Shown: one piece after another, positions 23,397 to 37,137 of the stretch
Position numbering within the stretch: position 1 is the first letter of the stretch
Layout of the letters: the number at the start of each line of letters is the position of its first letter
Origin: Kosakonia radicincitans DSM 16656
GTDB taxonomy: Bacteria; Pseudomonadota; Gammaproteobacteria; Enterobacterales; Enterobacteriaceae
Assembly: GCF_000280495.2 (NCBI RefSeq)
Contig: NZ_CP018016.1
Coordinates: forward strand, 434,001 to 498,000
Direction: 5' to 3'
Length of the DNA stretch: 64,000 bases
The notes under the pieces: model-generated
The model's input: only the letters and a program-made list of their open reading frames with translations
What the model was told of the DNA's origin: nothing
Databases searched by the model: none
Program-made: the position numbers and the translations under genes

Positions 23397-24344
23397 TCAC
23401 GCCAGGCGGTTGCCGGGGACAAACCACTCACGCCGCGAGTTCAGGAGGTCCTGCGCGCTCATGGCTTTTTTACCTGCCGGCTGTAGCGACTCAAGATTCA
23501 GTATTCCATCAACGGTGGCAACCTGAATACCCGCTTTTGAAGCATCCAGAACCGTACCCGGCTCAGCACGGGTAGCAGAAGGAATCACCGAGGCTTGCCA
23601 TATTTTCACCGGCTGCTCATCAATCATGAACCAGCTCATTGGCCACGGGTTGAAAGCACGGATGCAGCGTTCCAACTGCGCGGCGCTGAGCGACCAGTCA
23701 ATACGCGCCTCTTCTTTGCTCAGTTTCTCTGCGTAAGTGACCAGCGCTTCGTCCTGCACCTGTGGTTGCGCGTTGCCCTGAGCAAGCTGTTGCAGTGTCG
23801 CAAGCAGCCCCTGCGGGCCAAGTTCCGCTAATTTCGCATACAGCGTGGCACTGGTGTCTTGTGCGGTAATAGGGCATGAAAGCTTATATAGCATATCGCC
23901 AGTATCGAGCCCCACATCCATTTGCATAATAGTGACGCCGGTTTCCTCATCGCCAGCCCATAATGAGCGCTGGATCGGCGCCGCGCCGCGCCAGCGCGGC
24001 AGCAGAGAACCATGCACGTTTATGCAGCCCTTGCGCGGCATATCCAGAACGGCTTTGGGAAGAATCAAACCATATGCCACTACGACCATGACATCGGCGT
24101 TAAGGTCGGCAATCAGTTGCTGATTTTCCTGTTGGCGCAGAGATGCTGGCTGAAACACCGGCAAGCCTTTTTCTTCTGCCAGCACTTTCACCGGGCTAGG
24201 CATTAGTTTTTTACCGCGGCCGGCGGGACGATCGGGCTGGGTGAAAACCCCAACGACCTTATGCTCAGAAGACAACAGCGCGTCAAGATGACGCGCTGCG
24301 AAGTCAGGTGTGCCGGCGAAAATAATACGTAGAGAATCTGACAC
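23397..24344 (-). CDS. fmt: Methionyl-tRNA formyltransferase
   Basis: Fmt formylates initiator Met-tRNA with 10-formyl-tetrahydrofolate. The 315-residue protein has the N-terminal Rossmann-like domain with the [13 protein letters not shown] signature (about 108-120), which contains the substrate-binding residues, and the C-terminal OB-like tRNA-binding domain. It is immediately downstream of def, which encodes the enzyme removing the same formyl group. Confidence 0.97.
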   Translation of the reverse strand: MSDSLRIIFAGTPDFAARHLDALLSSEHKVVGVFTQPDRPAGRGKKLMPSPVKVLAEEKGLPVFQPASLRQQENQQLIADLNADVMVVVAYGLILPKAVLDMPRKGCINVHGSLLPRWRGAAPIQRSLWAGDEETGVTIMQMDVGLDTGDMLYKLSCPITAQDTSATLYAKLAELGPQGLLATLQQLAQGNAQPQVQDEALVTYAEKLSKEEARIDWSLSAAQLERCIRAFNPWPMSWFMIDEQPVKIWQASVIPSATRAEPGTVLDASKAGIQVATVDGILNLESLQPAGKKAMSAQDLLNSRREWFVPGNRLA

Positions 24345-24366
24345 GTTTATCCCTTTTTGCCTGCGC

Positions 24367-24876
24367 TTAAGCGCGAGCGTTCATGCGATCCAGTTTTTCA
24401 ACTTTCTGGCGAATGCGCTGACGTTTCATCGGCGACAGGTAATCAATGAACAGTTTACCTACCAGATGATCCATCTCGTGCTGAATACAGATAGCCAGTA
24501 GCCCATCAGCTTCCAGTTCGAATGTTTTTCCGTCACGATCCAGCGCCCGAATTTTCACTTTTTCAGCGCGCGGTACTAATGCACGTTGTTCCGGAATTGA
24601 CAGACAGCCTTCTTCGATGCCTGTTTCACCGCTTTTTTCCAGCAGTTCCGGGTTAATCAGTACCAGTTGTTCATCGCGATTTTCAGAAACGTCAATCACG
24701 ATAATGCGCTGATGGATATCAACCTGCGTTGCCGCAAGACCAATACCTTCTTCTGCGTACATGGTTTCAAACATATCATCCACAATACGTTGAATGTCCG
24801 CATTTACTTCTTTTACCGGCTCGGCGACTTTGCGAAGACGCTCGTCCGGAATATGTAACACATGCAAAACTGCCAT
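24367..24876 (-). CDS. def: Peptide deformylase
   Basis: Def removes the formyl group from nascent proteins, using an Fe2+ centre. All three motifs are present in the 169-residue product: GIGLAATQ (44-51), EGCLS with metal ligand C91, and QHEMDH with ligands H133 and H137 and catalytic E134. It is divergent from dprA, and the 128-base gap between them should contain both promoters. Confidence 0.98.
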   Translation of the reverse strand: MAVLHVLHIPDERLRKVAEPVKEVNADIQRIVDDMFETMYAEEGIGLAATQVDIHQRIIVIDVSENRDEQLVLINPELLEKSGETGIEEGCLSIPEQRALVPRAEKVKIRALDRDGKTFELEADGLLAICIQHEMDHLVGKLFIDYLSPMKRQRIRQKVEKLDRMNARA

Positions 24877-25004
24877 AAATATCCAGAGTCGTGTTCAGGA
24901 GTTGGTGAGAATATTATCTCTATTCTAGACAAAACCCCCACTGATTGACAGCATCGGTGACCAATCGCAAGGATTGCCAGGACGGCTTGTGGCAGGGGAA
25001 ACGG

Positions 25005-26129
25005 ATGACACCCACAGAGATAGAATTACGTTTACTACAGGTCGGAGACCTGTGCGGCGATAAATGGTTACGTACAGCGCAATGGCTGGAGCAAAGCAAG
25101 GGAGCAACGCCTGAAGAACTAGAGCATTTCGGGCTGACAACAGCGCAGGTCAGGCGTTTTTTCTCTTTGTCGGCGCAGGAACTGGAGAGGAGCCTGGACT
25201 GGCTGAGTCAGGCAAACCATCATCTCATCAGCGCCAGTGATGCGGCGTATCCCGAACCTCTGCGCGCTATTGCTGATTATCCGGGTGCCATTTTGGTGAA
25301 GGGCGAAGTCTCAGCGCTAAAAACTCAACAACTGGCAGTTGTTGGCAGCCGTGCCCATTCCTGGTATGGAGAGCGCTGGGGACGTCTGTTTTGCGAAGCG
25401 CTTGCCCGAAGTGGTTTCACCATTACCAGCGGTATGGCTCTGGGGATCGACAGTGTTGCTCACCGGGCCGCGTTGAATGTTGGAGGCAAAAGCGTGGCTG
25501 TGTTGGGAAATGGCCTGTTTAGCCTCTATCCCCGGCGACACTCAGCGCTTGCCAGCCAGCTTATTGATTGCGGTGGTGCACTGGTTTCCGAATTTCCCCT
25601 TGCGGCGCATCCCAAACGGGAACATTTTCCTCGACGAAATCGCGTTATCAGCGGCCTTAGTCGTGGTGTGCTGGTTGTTGAAGCCGCGTTACGCAGCGGA
25701 TCGCTCGTTACCGCCCGAAGTGCGCTTGAACAAGGCCGTGAGGTTTTTGCGCTGCCCGGCCCAATTGGTAGTCCCGGTAGCGAGGGGCCGCATTGGTTGA
25801 TCAAACAAGGGGCAACTTTGGTGACATCTGCCGATGAGATCCTCGAAAGTTTGCAATATGGGCTAAGCTGGCTACCTGAACCAGGTGGAAATTCATTTTA
25901 TTCTTCAGATCAAGAAGAGGTGGCATTGCCATTTCCTGAGCTCCTGGCTAACGTAGGAGATGAGGTAACACCTGTTGACGTCGTCGCTGAACGTGCCGGC
26001 CAACCTGTGCCAGTCACAGCCGCTCAATTGCTTGAACTGGAGTTAGCAGGATGGATCGCAGCTGTACCCGGCGGCTATGTCCGATTGAGGAGGGCAAGCC
26101 ATGTTCGACGTACTAATGTACTTGTTTGA
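25005..26129 (+). CDS. dprA: DNA-processing protein DprA/Smf
   Basis: DprA binds single-stranded DNA and loads RecA during natural transformation; its role in enterobacteria, which rarely transform, is unclear. The start at 25005 ([10 protein letters not shown]) gives 374 residues, the same as E. coli; an earlier in-frame ATG at 24945 adds an unrelated leader. The central Rossmann-like DprA fold ([35 protein letters not shown]) and a C-terminal winged-helix segment are present. The 3' end overlaps smg by 29 bases. Confidence 0.95.
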   Translation: MTPTEIELRLLQVGDLCGDKWLRTAQWLEQSKGATPEELEHFGLTTAQVRRFFSLSAQELERSLDWLSQANHHLISASDAAYPEPLRAIADYPGAILVKGEVSALKTQQLAVVGSRAHSWYGERWGRLFCEALARSGFTITSGMALGIDSVAHRAALNVGGKSVAVLGNGLFSLYPRRHSALASQLIDCGGALVSEFPLAAHPKREHFPRRNRVISGLSRGVLVVEAALRSGSLVTARSALEQGREVFALPGPIGSPGSEGPHWLIKQGATLVTSADEILESLQYGLSWLPEPGGNSFYSSDQEEVALPFPELLANVGDEVTPVDVVAERAGQPVPVTAAQLLELELAGWIAAVPGGYVRLRRASHVRRTNVLV

Positions 26130-26574
26130 GACTTACATCCATAACGAAGCTGAAATGCGTGTGGATCAAGACAAACTGGAACGGGATCTTACCGACGCCG
26201 GATTTGATCGTGAAGATATCTACAACGCTCTTTTGTGGCTGGAAAAGCTGGCTGATTATCAGGAAGGCCTCGCCGAACCGATGCAGCTTGCTTCTGATCC
26301 ACTCTCCGTGCGTATCTATACGGCTGAAGAGTGCGAAAGGCTGGATGCCAGTTGCCGGGGATTTTTGTTGTTCCTTGAGCAGATTCAGGTGCTAAACCTC
26401 GAAACCCGAGAAATGGTGATAGAACGTGTGCTGGCGCTGGATACGGCAGAGTTCGACCTGGAAGACCTTAAATGGGTCATCCTGATGGTACTCTTCAATA
26501 TTCCAGGGTGTGAAAACGCATACCAGCAAATGGAAGAATTACTCTTTGAAGTGAATGAAGGTATGCTGCACTAA
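26101..26574 (+). CDS. smg: DUF494 family protein Smg
   Basis: The 157-residue acidic protein matches the Smg/DUF494 family ([19 protein letters not shown] start). The family is conserved next to dprA in gamma-proteobacteria, but its biochemical function is unknown; no catalytic motif is visible. The start lies inside the 3' end of dprA, with a GAGGAGGG Shine-Dalgarno, so translation is probably coupled. Confidence 0.93.
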   Translation: MFDVLMYLFETYIHNEAEMRVDQDKLERDLTDAGFDREDIYNALLWLEKLADYQEGLAEPMQLASDPLSVRIYTAEECERLDASCRGFLLFLEQIQVLNLETREMVIERVLALDTAEFDLEDLKWVILMVLFNIPGCENAYQQMEELLFEVNEGMLH

Positions 26575-26600
26575 TCATTTTTGCAGCTTCAAGAGTCGTT

Positions 26601-27158
26601 ATGGCCAAATCAGCACTGTTTTCGGTGCGCAACAACGAGCCCTGCCCACAATGCGGGGCTGAACTTGTTATCCGTTCCGGGAAACACGGCCCGTTTCTCG
26701 GATGTTCCCATTATCCGGAATGCGATTATGTTCGTCCCCTGAAGAGCCAGGCGGATGGACATATTGTTAAAGTTCTGGATGGGCATCTGTGTCCGGATTG
26801 CGGTGCACCGATGGTATTACGGCAAGGGCGTTTTGGTATGTTTATCGGTTGTAGTCAGTATCCGGAGTGTGAACATACCGAGCTGATTGATAAGCCTGAC
26901 GATACCGCCATTACCTGCCCGCAGTGTCAGAGCGGTCATCTGGTGCAGCGCCGTTCCCGATACGGCAAAACCTTCTATTCCTGCGATCGCTACCCTGATT
27001 GTCAGTTCGTTATCAATTTCAAGCCGGTGGCGGGTGAATGTCCTGCATGCCACTACCCGCTGCTTATCGAAAAGAAAACCGCGCAAGGTGTAAAACGCTT
27101 CTGCGCCAGTAAACAATGTGGACAGCCGGTAACGGCGGAACAAACTCGTGAAGAATAA
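26601..27158 (+). CDS. yrdD: Four-zinc-finger topoisomerase-like protein YrdD
   Basis: The 185-residue protein is built of four tandem C4 zinc modules resembling the C-terminal part of DNA topoisomerase I. They are CPQC..C..C at about 13-39, CPDC from about 60, CPQC from about 103 and CPAC from about 147. There is no topoisomerase catalytic domain. It probably binds nucleic acid, but its function is not established. It overlaps tsaC by 11 bases. Confidence 0.92.
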   Translation: MAKSALFSVRNNEPCPQCGAELVIRSGKHGPFLGCSHYPECDYVRPLKSQADGHIVKVLDGHLCPDCGAPMVLRQGRFGMFIGCSQYPECEHTELIDKPDDTAITCPQCQSGHLVQRRSRYGKTFYSCDRYPDCQFVINFKPVAGECPACHYPLLIEKKTAQGVKRFCASKQCGQPVTAEQTREE

Positions 27159-27720
27159 CCTGCCAACAGATCCTGTCGCTTCGGCGATCGGGGTTCTGAA
27201 TAAAGAAGAAGTCATCGCTTATCCAACTGAAGCTGTTTTTGGTGTCGGTTGCGACCCGGACAGTGAAACTGCCGTCTATCGTCTGCTTGAACTGAAGCAG
27301 CGTCCGGTTGATAAAGGCTTAATCCTGATTGCTGCCAACTTTGATCAACTGAAACCCTATATTGATGACAGTATGCTGACGGACGAACAACGCAAGGCCG
27401 TCTTCAAATGCTGGCCTGGCCCGGTAACCTTTGTGTTTCCGGCAAAACCAACCACACCGCGCTGGTTAACCGGGCGTTTTGACTCGCTGGCTGTACGTGT
27501 CACCGATCATCCTATGGTCATTGCACTTTGCACGGCTTACGGTAAACCGCTGGTTTCAACAAGTGCCAATTTATCCGGGCTGCCGCCTTGCAGAACAGCG
27601 CAAGAGGTTATCGAACAATTTGGTGCCGACTTTCCGGTGATTGATGCGCCAACGGGTGGCCGGCAGAACCCTTCGGAAATTCGTGATGCCCTCACCGGCG
27701 AACTTTTTCGCCAGGGATAA
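27148..27720 (+). CDS. tsaC: Threonylcarbamoyl-AMP synthase
   Basis: TsaC makes threonylcarbamoyl-AMP from threonine, bicarbonate and ATP, the first step to t6A37 in ANN-decoding tRNAs. The GTG start at 27148 lies in the yrdD tail and gives 190 residues, the E. coli length. The YrdC fold motifs are present: [14 protein letters not shown] (24-37), [11 protein letters not shown] and STSANLSG. It is followed after four bases by aroE. Confidence 0.96.
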   Translation: MKNNLPTDPVASAIGVLNKEEVIAYPTEAVFGVGCDPDSETAVYRLLELKQRPVDKGLILIAANFDQLKPYIDDSMLTDEQRKAVFKCWPGPVTFVFPAKPTTPRWLTGRFDSLAVRVTDHPMVIALCTAYGKPLVSTSANLSGLPPCRTAQEVIEQFGADFPVIDAPTGGRQNPSEIRDALTGELFRQG

Positions 27721-27724
27721 TAGT

Positions 27725-28543
27725 ATGGAATCCTACGCAGTCTTCGGTAACCCTATTGCTCATAGTAAGTCGCCCTTTATCCATCAACAGTTTGCTCTTC
27801 AGCTTGGCATCGACCATCCCTATGGGCGCGTGCTTGCGCCAATAAATGACTTTGTGAATACGCTGGATGCCTTCTTTGCTGCTGGTGGTAAAGGCGCAAA
27901 CGTTACGGTTCCCTTTAAAGAAGAGGCATTTGCCCGAGCCGATGAACTGACAGAACGTGCAGCGCTGGCTGGTGCAGTAAATACATTAAAGCGCCTTGAT
28001 GATGGGCGTTTGGTGGGAGATAACACCGATGGCATAGGTCTGCTCAGCGATTTACAACGGCTGGGCTTTATCCGCCCGGGATTTCGTATCCTGTTGGTTG
28101 GCGCGGGAGGTGCGGCGCGTGGCGTATTACTTCCTCTATTATCACTGGATTGTGCGATAACGATTACTAACAGAACATTTTCACGGGCGGAAGAGCTGGC
28201 GAAGCTTTTTGCTCATACCGGTAGCGTCGTTGCCGTGCAAATGGATGATCTTCAGGAGCATGAATTCGATCTGATCATCAATGCAACTTCCAGCGGGATT
28301 GGTGGGGATATCCCGGCATTACCGTCGTCGCTCGTTCATGCCAGGCTTTACTGCTACGACATGTTCTACCAAAAAGGGAACACACCGTTTCTGGACTGGA
28401 GTATAAACTTGGGTGCAAAACAGTGCGCAGATGGTTTGGGTATGCTGGTGGGGCAGGCTGCACATGCGGTATTGCTGTGGCACGGCGTGTTGCCGGATGT
28501 TGAACCAGTCATTCAGACGCTGAAGCAGGAGCTGGCGAAATGA
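27725..28543 (+). CDS. aroE: Shikimate 5-dehydrogenase
   Basis: AroE reduces 3-dehydroshikimate to shikimate with NADPH. The start at 27725 ([17 protein letters not shown]) gives the standard 272 residues; a longer in-frame extension runs back through tsaC and was rejected. Shikimate-binding serines (S14, S16), the catalytic pair K65 and D102, and the NADP loop GAGGAARG (from about 126) are present. aroQ, the preceding pathway step, lies at 49295 in this window. yrdB overlaps the end by four bases (ATGA). Confidence 0.97.
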   Translation: MESYAVFGNPIAHSKSPFIHQQFALQLGIDHPYGRVLAPINDFVNTLDAFFAAGGKGANVTVPFKEEAFARADELTERAALAGAVNTLKRLDDGRLVGDNTDGIGLLSDLQRLGFIRPGFRILLVGAGGAARGVLLPLLSLDCAITITNRTFSRAEELAKLFAHTGSVVAVQMDDLQEHEFDLIINATSSGIGGDIPALPSSLVHARLYCYDMFYQKGNTPFLDWSINLGAKQCADGLGMLVGQAAHAVLLWHGVLPDVEPVIQTLKQELAK

Positions 28544-28797
28544 ATCAGGCTATCCAGTTTCCGGATCGCGAAGAGTGGGATCCCTCAATGCAGGCTGTCT
28601 GCTTTCCGGCACTGGTTAATGGAATGCAGATGATATGCGGCATTAAAGGTGATGCCCTAAAGCAACGTTTCGGCGTTGAAACGCCGGAGCAGTTTCTGGC
28701 GACGTTTCGTGACTATCGCTGGGATCTGGAGGAAGAGGCGGAACAGTTGATCCGCCAACAGAAGGAAGATGATCAGGGTATTGTCTGGTTATCCTGA
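28540..28797 (+). CDS. yrdB: DUF1488 family protein YrdB
   Basis: The 85-residue acidic protein ([20 protein letters not shown]) belongs to DUF1488 and has no known function. The start overlaps the aroE stop by four bases. Its 3' end overlaps the convergent yrdA gene by 25 bases, so the two share coding sequence on opposite strands. Confidence 0.9.
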   Translation: MNQAIQFPDREEWDPSMQAVCFPALVNGMQMICGIKGDALKQRFGVETPEQFLATFRDYRWDLEEEAEQLIRQQKEDDQGIVWLS

Positions 28798-29327
28798 TCC
28801 AGATACTCATCTTTCCATTTCACATAGTTGTTCGCCGAGTACTTTAATCCTTCTATTTCCGCTTTCTTCAGGGGGCGGATCTGTTTTACCGGGCTTCCCA
28901 GATACAAGTATCCGCTCTCCAGCCGCTTGTTTTGCGGCACCAGGCTGCCTGCGCCGATCATGACGTCGTCGTCAATAACCGCGCCATCCAGCAAAATAGA
29001 GCCCATTCCAACCAGCACGCGATCGCCAATGGAGCACCCGTGTAGCATCACTTTATGCCCAACGGTGACATCCTCGCCGATGATGAGTGGGTTTCCCTCG
29101 GGGTTATAAGAAGATTTATGTGTAACATGCAGAACGCTACCGTCCTGAATATTGCTGCGGGCACCGATCTCTACATAGTTCACATCACCGCGAATGACGA
29201 CCAGCGGCCAGATGCCTACATCATCGGCAATTCTGACATCACCAATTACCACGCTGCTGCTATCAACCATGACCCGCAAGCCGATTTTAGGGAAGAGATC
29301 CTTATAAGGACGTAAAACAATTGACAT
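28773..29327 (-). CDS. yrdA: Gamma-carbonic-anhydrase-like hexapeptide protein YrdA
   Basis: The 184-residue protein is a left-handed beta-helix of hexapeptide repeats (VVIGDV, VRIADD, VEIGAR, IIGEDVTVG). The zinc histidines of gamma carbonic anhydrases are present at H70, H91 and H96. E. coli YrdA binds zinc but clear carbonic anhydrase activity is not established, so the reaction is uncertain. It points away from the rRNA operon, whose leader begins about 110 bases upstream. Confidence 0.93.
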   Translation of the reverse strand: MSIVLRPYKDLFPKIGLRVMVDSSSVVIGDVRIADDVGIWPLVVIRGDVNYVEIGARSNIQDGSVLHVTHKSSYNPEGNPLIIGEDVTVGHKVMLHGCSIGDRVLVGMGSILLDGAVIDDDVMIGAGSLVPQNKRLESGYLYLGSPVKQIRPLKKAEIEGLKYSANNYVKWKDEYLDQDNQTIP

Positions 29328-29440
29328 AGCTACCTCATCAAAAACGGGCTGAGATAGAGACTTTGATCGTTAGAAAGGCCTTCTGCAAGCCTTTTACGCG
29401 TCATTAAGTGCGCAGATCGTACGGGATCGCAGCAAAAAGA

Positions 29441-29508
29441 ATGAAAAAACAGCAGTCAGAAAAAAAGATCGCAAAAAGGCTTGTGCTTAAAATTGGGATC
29501 CCTATAAT
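29441..29508 (+). promoter_or_regulatory. rRNA P1 promoter with UP element
   Basis: TTGTGC (29481-29486) and TATAAT (29503-29508) are 16 bases apart, the sub-optimal spacing typical of rrn P1, followed by a GCGCC discriminator for ppGpp/DksA control. The region 29441-29480 is A-rich (AAAAAA-type runs), fitting an alpha-CTD UP element. Fis sites are expected further upstream, but I could not place them. Confidence 0.9.
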
Positions 29509-29588
29509 GCGCCTCCGTTGACACGACAACGTGAATCACTTCACGAGATAGTCGGGTAACGAAAGAGAAAAAATCCTGAAATTCAGGG

Positions 29589-29616
29589 TTGACTCTGAAA
29601 GAGGAAAGCGTAATAT
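29589..29616 (+). promoter_or_regulatory. rRNA P2 promoter
   Basis: TTGACT (29589-29594) and TAATAT (29611-29616), 16-base spacer, about 108 bases downstream of P1. P2 gives basal expression in E. coli. Confidence 0.85.
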
Positions 29617-29656
29617 ACGCCACCTCGCGACGAAGCGCTGAAAGCCGCGTCGCAAC

Positions 29657-29668
29657 TGCTCTTTAACA
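29657..29668 (+). promoter_or_regulatory. rRNA leader boxA
   Basis: TGCTCTTTAACA matches the boxA antitermination element bound by NusB-S10, placed just before the 16S processing stem (5' arm at 29673-29694). Confidence 0.88.
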
Positions 29669-29799
29669 ATTTATCAGACAATCTGTGTGGGCACTCAGGT
29701 GACTGGATTCTTGATGTCTCCGGACAAAAAATGAATACCAAGTCTCACGGGTGAACACGTAATTCATTACGAAGTTTAATTCGATGAGCATCAAACTTT

Positions 29800-31339
<1,540 letters not shown>

Positions 31340-31423
31340 CCTTAAAGAACCATCTCCTGAAGTGCTCACACAGATTGTCTGATGAAAAGTAAAAAGCAAG
31401 GCGTCTTGCGAAGCAGACTATGT

Positions 31424-31499
31424 GTCCCCTTCGTCTAGAGGCCCAGGACACCGCCCTTTCACGGCGGTAACAGGGGTTCGAATCCCCTAGGGGACGCCA
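31424..31499 (+). tRNA. gltT: tRNA-Glu (anticodon TTC)
   Basis: A 76-nt gene with encoded CCA end; acceptor stem GTCCCCT/AGGGGAC closes it and the anticodon TTC is at 31458-31460. It is the single spacer tRNA of this operon. The symbol follows E. coli usage for rrn spacer tRNA-Glu genes and is nominal. At the same chromosomal position, E. coli rrnD has tRNA-Ile and tRNA-Ala instead. Confidence 0.96.
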
Positions 31500-31572
31500 C
31501 TTGCTGGTTTGTGAGTGAAAGTCACCTGCCGATGTATCTCAAAACTGACTCACGAGTCATGTTTGAGATATA

Positions 31573-31585
31573 TGCTCTTTAAAAA
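31573..31585 (+). promoter_or_regulatory. Spacer boxA upstream of 23S
   Basis: TGCTCTTTAAAAA resembles boxA and lies in the 16S-23S spacer, where a second antitermination site is known in E. coli. Confidence 0.75.
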
Positions 31586-31692
31586 TCTGGATCAAGCTGA
31601 AAATTGAAACACTGAACAACGCAAGTTGTTCGTGAGTCTCTCAAATTTTTGCAACGCGATGATGAATCGGAAGAAACATCTTCGGGTTGTGA

Positions 31693-34598
<2,906 letters not shown>

Positions 34599-34692
34599 AC
34601 AACGCCGAAGATGTTTTGGCGTGAGAGAGAATTTTTTCAGCCTGATACAGATTAAACCGGTGTGCCCCTGGGGCATGGCGGTGAACAGAATT

Positions 34693-34812
34693 TGCCTGGC
34701 GGCACTAGCGCGGTGGTCCCACCTGACCCCATGCCGAACTCAGAAGTGAAACGCCGTAGCGCCGATGGTAGTGTGGGGTCTCCCCATGCGAGAGTAGGGA
34801 ACTGCCAGGCAT
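34693..34812 (+). rRNA. rrf: 5S ribosomal RNA, first copy
   Basis: 120 nt from TGCCTGGCGGC to CTGCCAGGCAT. It differs from the second copy at one position, nucleotide 13 (C here, G there). Confidence 0.97.
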
Positions 34813-34824
34813 CAAATTTAGCGT

Positions 34825-34900
34825 GCTGATATGGCTCAGTTGGTAGAGCGCACCCTTGGTAAGGGTGAGGTCCCCAGTTCGACTCTGGGTATCAGCACCA
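34825..34900 (+). tRNA. thrV: tRNA-Thr (anticodon GGT)
   Basis: 76 nt with encoded CCA; acceptor arms GCTGATA/TATCAGC and anticodon GGT at 34858-34860. It lies between the two 5S genes, the arrangement known from E. coli rrnD (rrfD-thrV-rrfF). Confidence 0.96.
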
Positions 34901-34936
34901 GTTATAGCGGTTAAAGTTCGGCACTTAGAAAGAATT

Positions 34937-35056
34937 TGCCTGGCGGCAGTAGCGCGGTGGTCCCACCTGACCCCATGCCGAACTCAGAAGTGAAACGCCG
35001 TAGCGCCGATGGTAGTGTGGGGTCTCCCCATGCGAGAGTAGGGAACTGCCAGGCAT
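34937..35056 (+). rRNA. rrf: 5S ribosomal RNA, second copy
   Basis: 120 nt, the distal 5S copy. It is identical to the first except for G at nucleotide 13. The duplicated unit also includes the few bases AATTTGCC before the gene. Confidence 0.97.
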
Positions 35057-35062
35057 CAAACA

Positions 35063-35102
35063 AAACAAAAGGCCCTGTCGAAAGACGGGGCCTTTTGTTT
35101 TA
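35063..35102 (+). terminator. rRNA operon terminator
   Basis: A 17-base stem (35063-35079, 35084-35100, one T-G pair) with a GAAA tetraloop ends in GTTTTAT. This long stem is typical of rrn T1. Confidence 0.92.
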
Positions 35103-35212
35103 TCTGCTGTTTACCCATAAACATCATCTCCTGATGAGGATAAATCGTCGGGGAGATGTTGAACGTTGCGCTCGACCTCTCGTAAAACACCATAACATTA
35201 GAACGCGAGCGA

Positions 35213-35237
35213 TAAAAAAGGCCACCCGTAGGTGGCC
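35213..35237 (-). terminator. yhdWXYZ operon terminator
   Basis: On the minus strand, GGCCACC/GGTGGCC (35231-35237, 35220-35226) with a TACG loop is followed by T6. It lies 20 bases after the yhdZ stop and faces the rRNA terminator. Confidence 0.87.
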
Positions 35238-35257
35238 CTGAAATACGGCGATAACGA

Positions 35258-36016
35258 TCAGTGGATAACTTGCGACAGGAAAGCGCGGGTACGTTCTGAT
35301 TTCGGGTTCGCAAAGAACTCTTCAGGTGGCGCCTGCTCAACAATCTCACCGCGATCCATAAAGATCACACGATCAGCGACGGTGCGGGCAAAGCCCATTT
35401 CATGGGTTACGCACAGCATCGTCATACCAGATTGCGCCAGGCCAATCATCGTATCCAGCACTTCTTTCACCATTTCCGGATCCAGCGCTGACGTGGGTTC
35501 ATCAAATAGCATGATCTTTGGCTTCATGCAGAGCGAGCGGGCAATCGCCACACGCTGCTGCTGACCACCCGAAATCTGTCCGGGGAATTTGTGCGCATGC
35601 TCGGCAATACGCACGCGCTCAAGATAGTGCATTGCCAGCGCTTCAGCTTCCTTCTTCGGCATTTTGCGCACCCAAATTGGTGCCAGCGTACAGTTCTGTA
35701 ACACGGTGAGATGCGGAAACAGATTGAAGTGCTGGAAAACCATGCCCACTTCCTGGCGAACCTTTTCAATATTGCGGATATCTTCGTTCAGTTCGATACC
35801 ATCAACAACGATACGGCCCTGCTGATGCTCTTCCAGATGGTTGATACAACGGATAGTCGTTGATTTCCCTGAACCGGAAGGGCCGCAGAGTACAATACGT
35901 TCACCCTGCTTAACGTTCAGATTGATGTCTTTCAGGACATGGAACTGCCCGTACCACTTGTTCACATTATCGAGCGTAATCATCGCGTCGGCAGGTTGCA
36001 TAATCATATTACTCAT
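35258..36016 (-). CDS. yhdZ: Amino-acid ABC transporter ATPase YhdZ
   Basis: The 252-residue protein is a polar amino-acid importer ATPase (GlnQ/AapP type). Walker [10 protein letters not shown] (45-53), the signature ISGGQQQR (about 148-155), Walker [14 protein letters not shown] and the switch histidine (CVTHEMGF) are all present. It is the last gene of yhdWXYZ, nine bases after yhdY. The substrate is not proven; the operon resembles the general L-amino-acid Aap system of rhizobia. Confidence 0.95.
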   Translation of the reverse strand: MSNMIMQPADAMITLDNVNKWYGQFHVLKDINLNVKQGERIVLCGPSGSGKSTTIRCINHLEEHQQGRIVVDGIELNEDIRNIEKVRQEVGMVFQHFNLFPHLTVLQNCTLAPIWVRKMPKKEAEALAMHYLERVRIAEHAHKFPGQISGGQQQRVAIARSLCMKPKIMLFDEPTSALDPEMVKEVLDTMIGLAQSGMTMLCVTHEMGFARTVADRVIFMDRGEIVEQAPPEEFFANPKSERTRAFLSQVIH

Positions 36017-36024
36017 GGTGTTCC

Positions 36025-37128
36025 TCAGTGCGGTGTACGCCCGGTGTTAAAGCGCTTTTCCAGATGCTGGCTGTAGCGCGACATGCTAAAACAGAAAACC
36101 CAATAAACTAATGCGGCGAAAACATAGCCCTCAGTCGACATACCGAGCCAGGCCGGATCGACTGTAGCCTGCTGCACGCTGCTGAAAAGATCGAACAGGC
36201 CGATGATGATCACCAGGCTGGTATCTTTAAACAGCGCAATAATGGTGTTCACCAGGCCCGGGATCACCAGCTTCAGCGCCTGCGGCAGAATCACCAGCCC
36301 CTGCGTTTTCCAGTAGCCCAGCGCCAGAGATTCCGCGGCTTCGTACTGGCCTTTCGGTAGCGCCTGCAAACCGCCGCGCACCACTTCCGCCACATAAGCA
36401 GACTGGAACAGGATCACGCCGACCAGCGCGCGGATCAGCTTATCAATGCTGGTTCCTTCCGACATAAACAGCGGTAGCATGACCGAGGACATAAACAGAA
36501 CGGTGATCAGCGGCACACCGCGCCAGAACTCAATAAACACTACTGACAAAATACGCACGACTGGCATTTTTGAACGACGCCCCAGCGCCAGTAAAATGCC
36601 CAGCGGCAGCGCACCGGCAATACCGACAGAAGCGATAATCAGCGTCAACGTCAGACCGCCCCACTGGCGGGTTTCAACGCGATCCAGTCCCAGAAAGCCG
36701 CCAAACATTAACCACCAGACAACGATCGGGTAGATAACAGCCCAGCAGGCAATGTAGCGGCCACGACTTGGTAAAGCTTTCCAGAACATCGGCACAATCG
36801 AGAGCAGGCCGATAATCAGCGCCAGATTAATACGCCAGCGCTGTTCATGCGGGTAAAGGCCATACATAAACTGGCCAAAACGCTCATGAATAAATACCCA
36901 ACAGGCACCCGCTTTTGTACAGTCCGCCCGGGTTGAGCCCACCCAGTTCGCCTGAAAAAACGCCCACTCCAGCAGCGGTGGGATCAGTTCCCACATCAGC
37001 CACAGGCAAACGATCGTTAGCAGTGAGTTAGACCAACTGGAGAACAGATTTTTTCGTACCCACAACACCGCGCCATTGCTTCTTGCAGGTGTCTGGCGCG
37101 CAGAGGGAGACAGAATAGCTTTTGTCAT
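36025..37128 (-). CDS. yhdY: Amino-acid ABC transporter permease YhdY
   Basis: The 367-residue permease has a long N-terminal part with several membrane segments, then the conserved His/Glu/Gln/Asn-family permease domain. The EAA-like loop ([26 protein letters not shown]) that contacts YhdZ is in the C-terminal half. It pairs with YhdX to form the channel. The gap to yhdX is nine bases. Confidence 0.94.
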   Translation of the reverse strand: MTKAILSPSARQTPARSNGAVLWVRKNLFSSWSNSLLTIVCLWLMWELIPPLLEWAFFQANWVGSTRADCTKAGACWVFIHERFGQFMYGLYPHEQRWRINLALIIGLLSIVPMFWKALPSRGRYIACWAVIYPIVVWWLMFGGFLGLDRVETRQWGGLTLTLIIASVGIAGALPLGILLALGRRSKMPVVRILSVVFIEFWRGVPLITVLFMSSVMLPLFMSEGTSIDKLIRALVGVILFQSAYVAEVVRGGLQALPKGQYEAAESLALGYWKTQGLVILPQALKLVIPGLVNTIIALFKDTSLVIIIGLFDLFSSVQQATVDPAWLGMSTEGYVFAALVYWVFCFSMSRYSQHLEKRFNTGRTPH

Positions 37129-37137
37129 CGTAATTCC

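Noticed and set aside
35103..35212. Possible second rRNA terminator or small RNA after T1
   Set aside because: There are partial repeats of GGAGATG-type sequence but no clean stem followed by T residues; nothing supports a gene.
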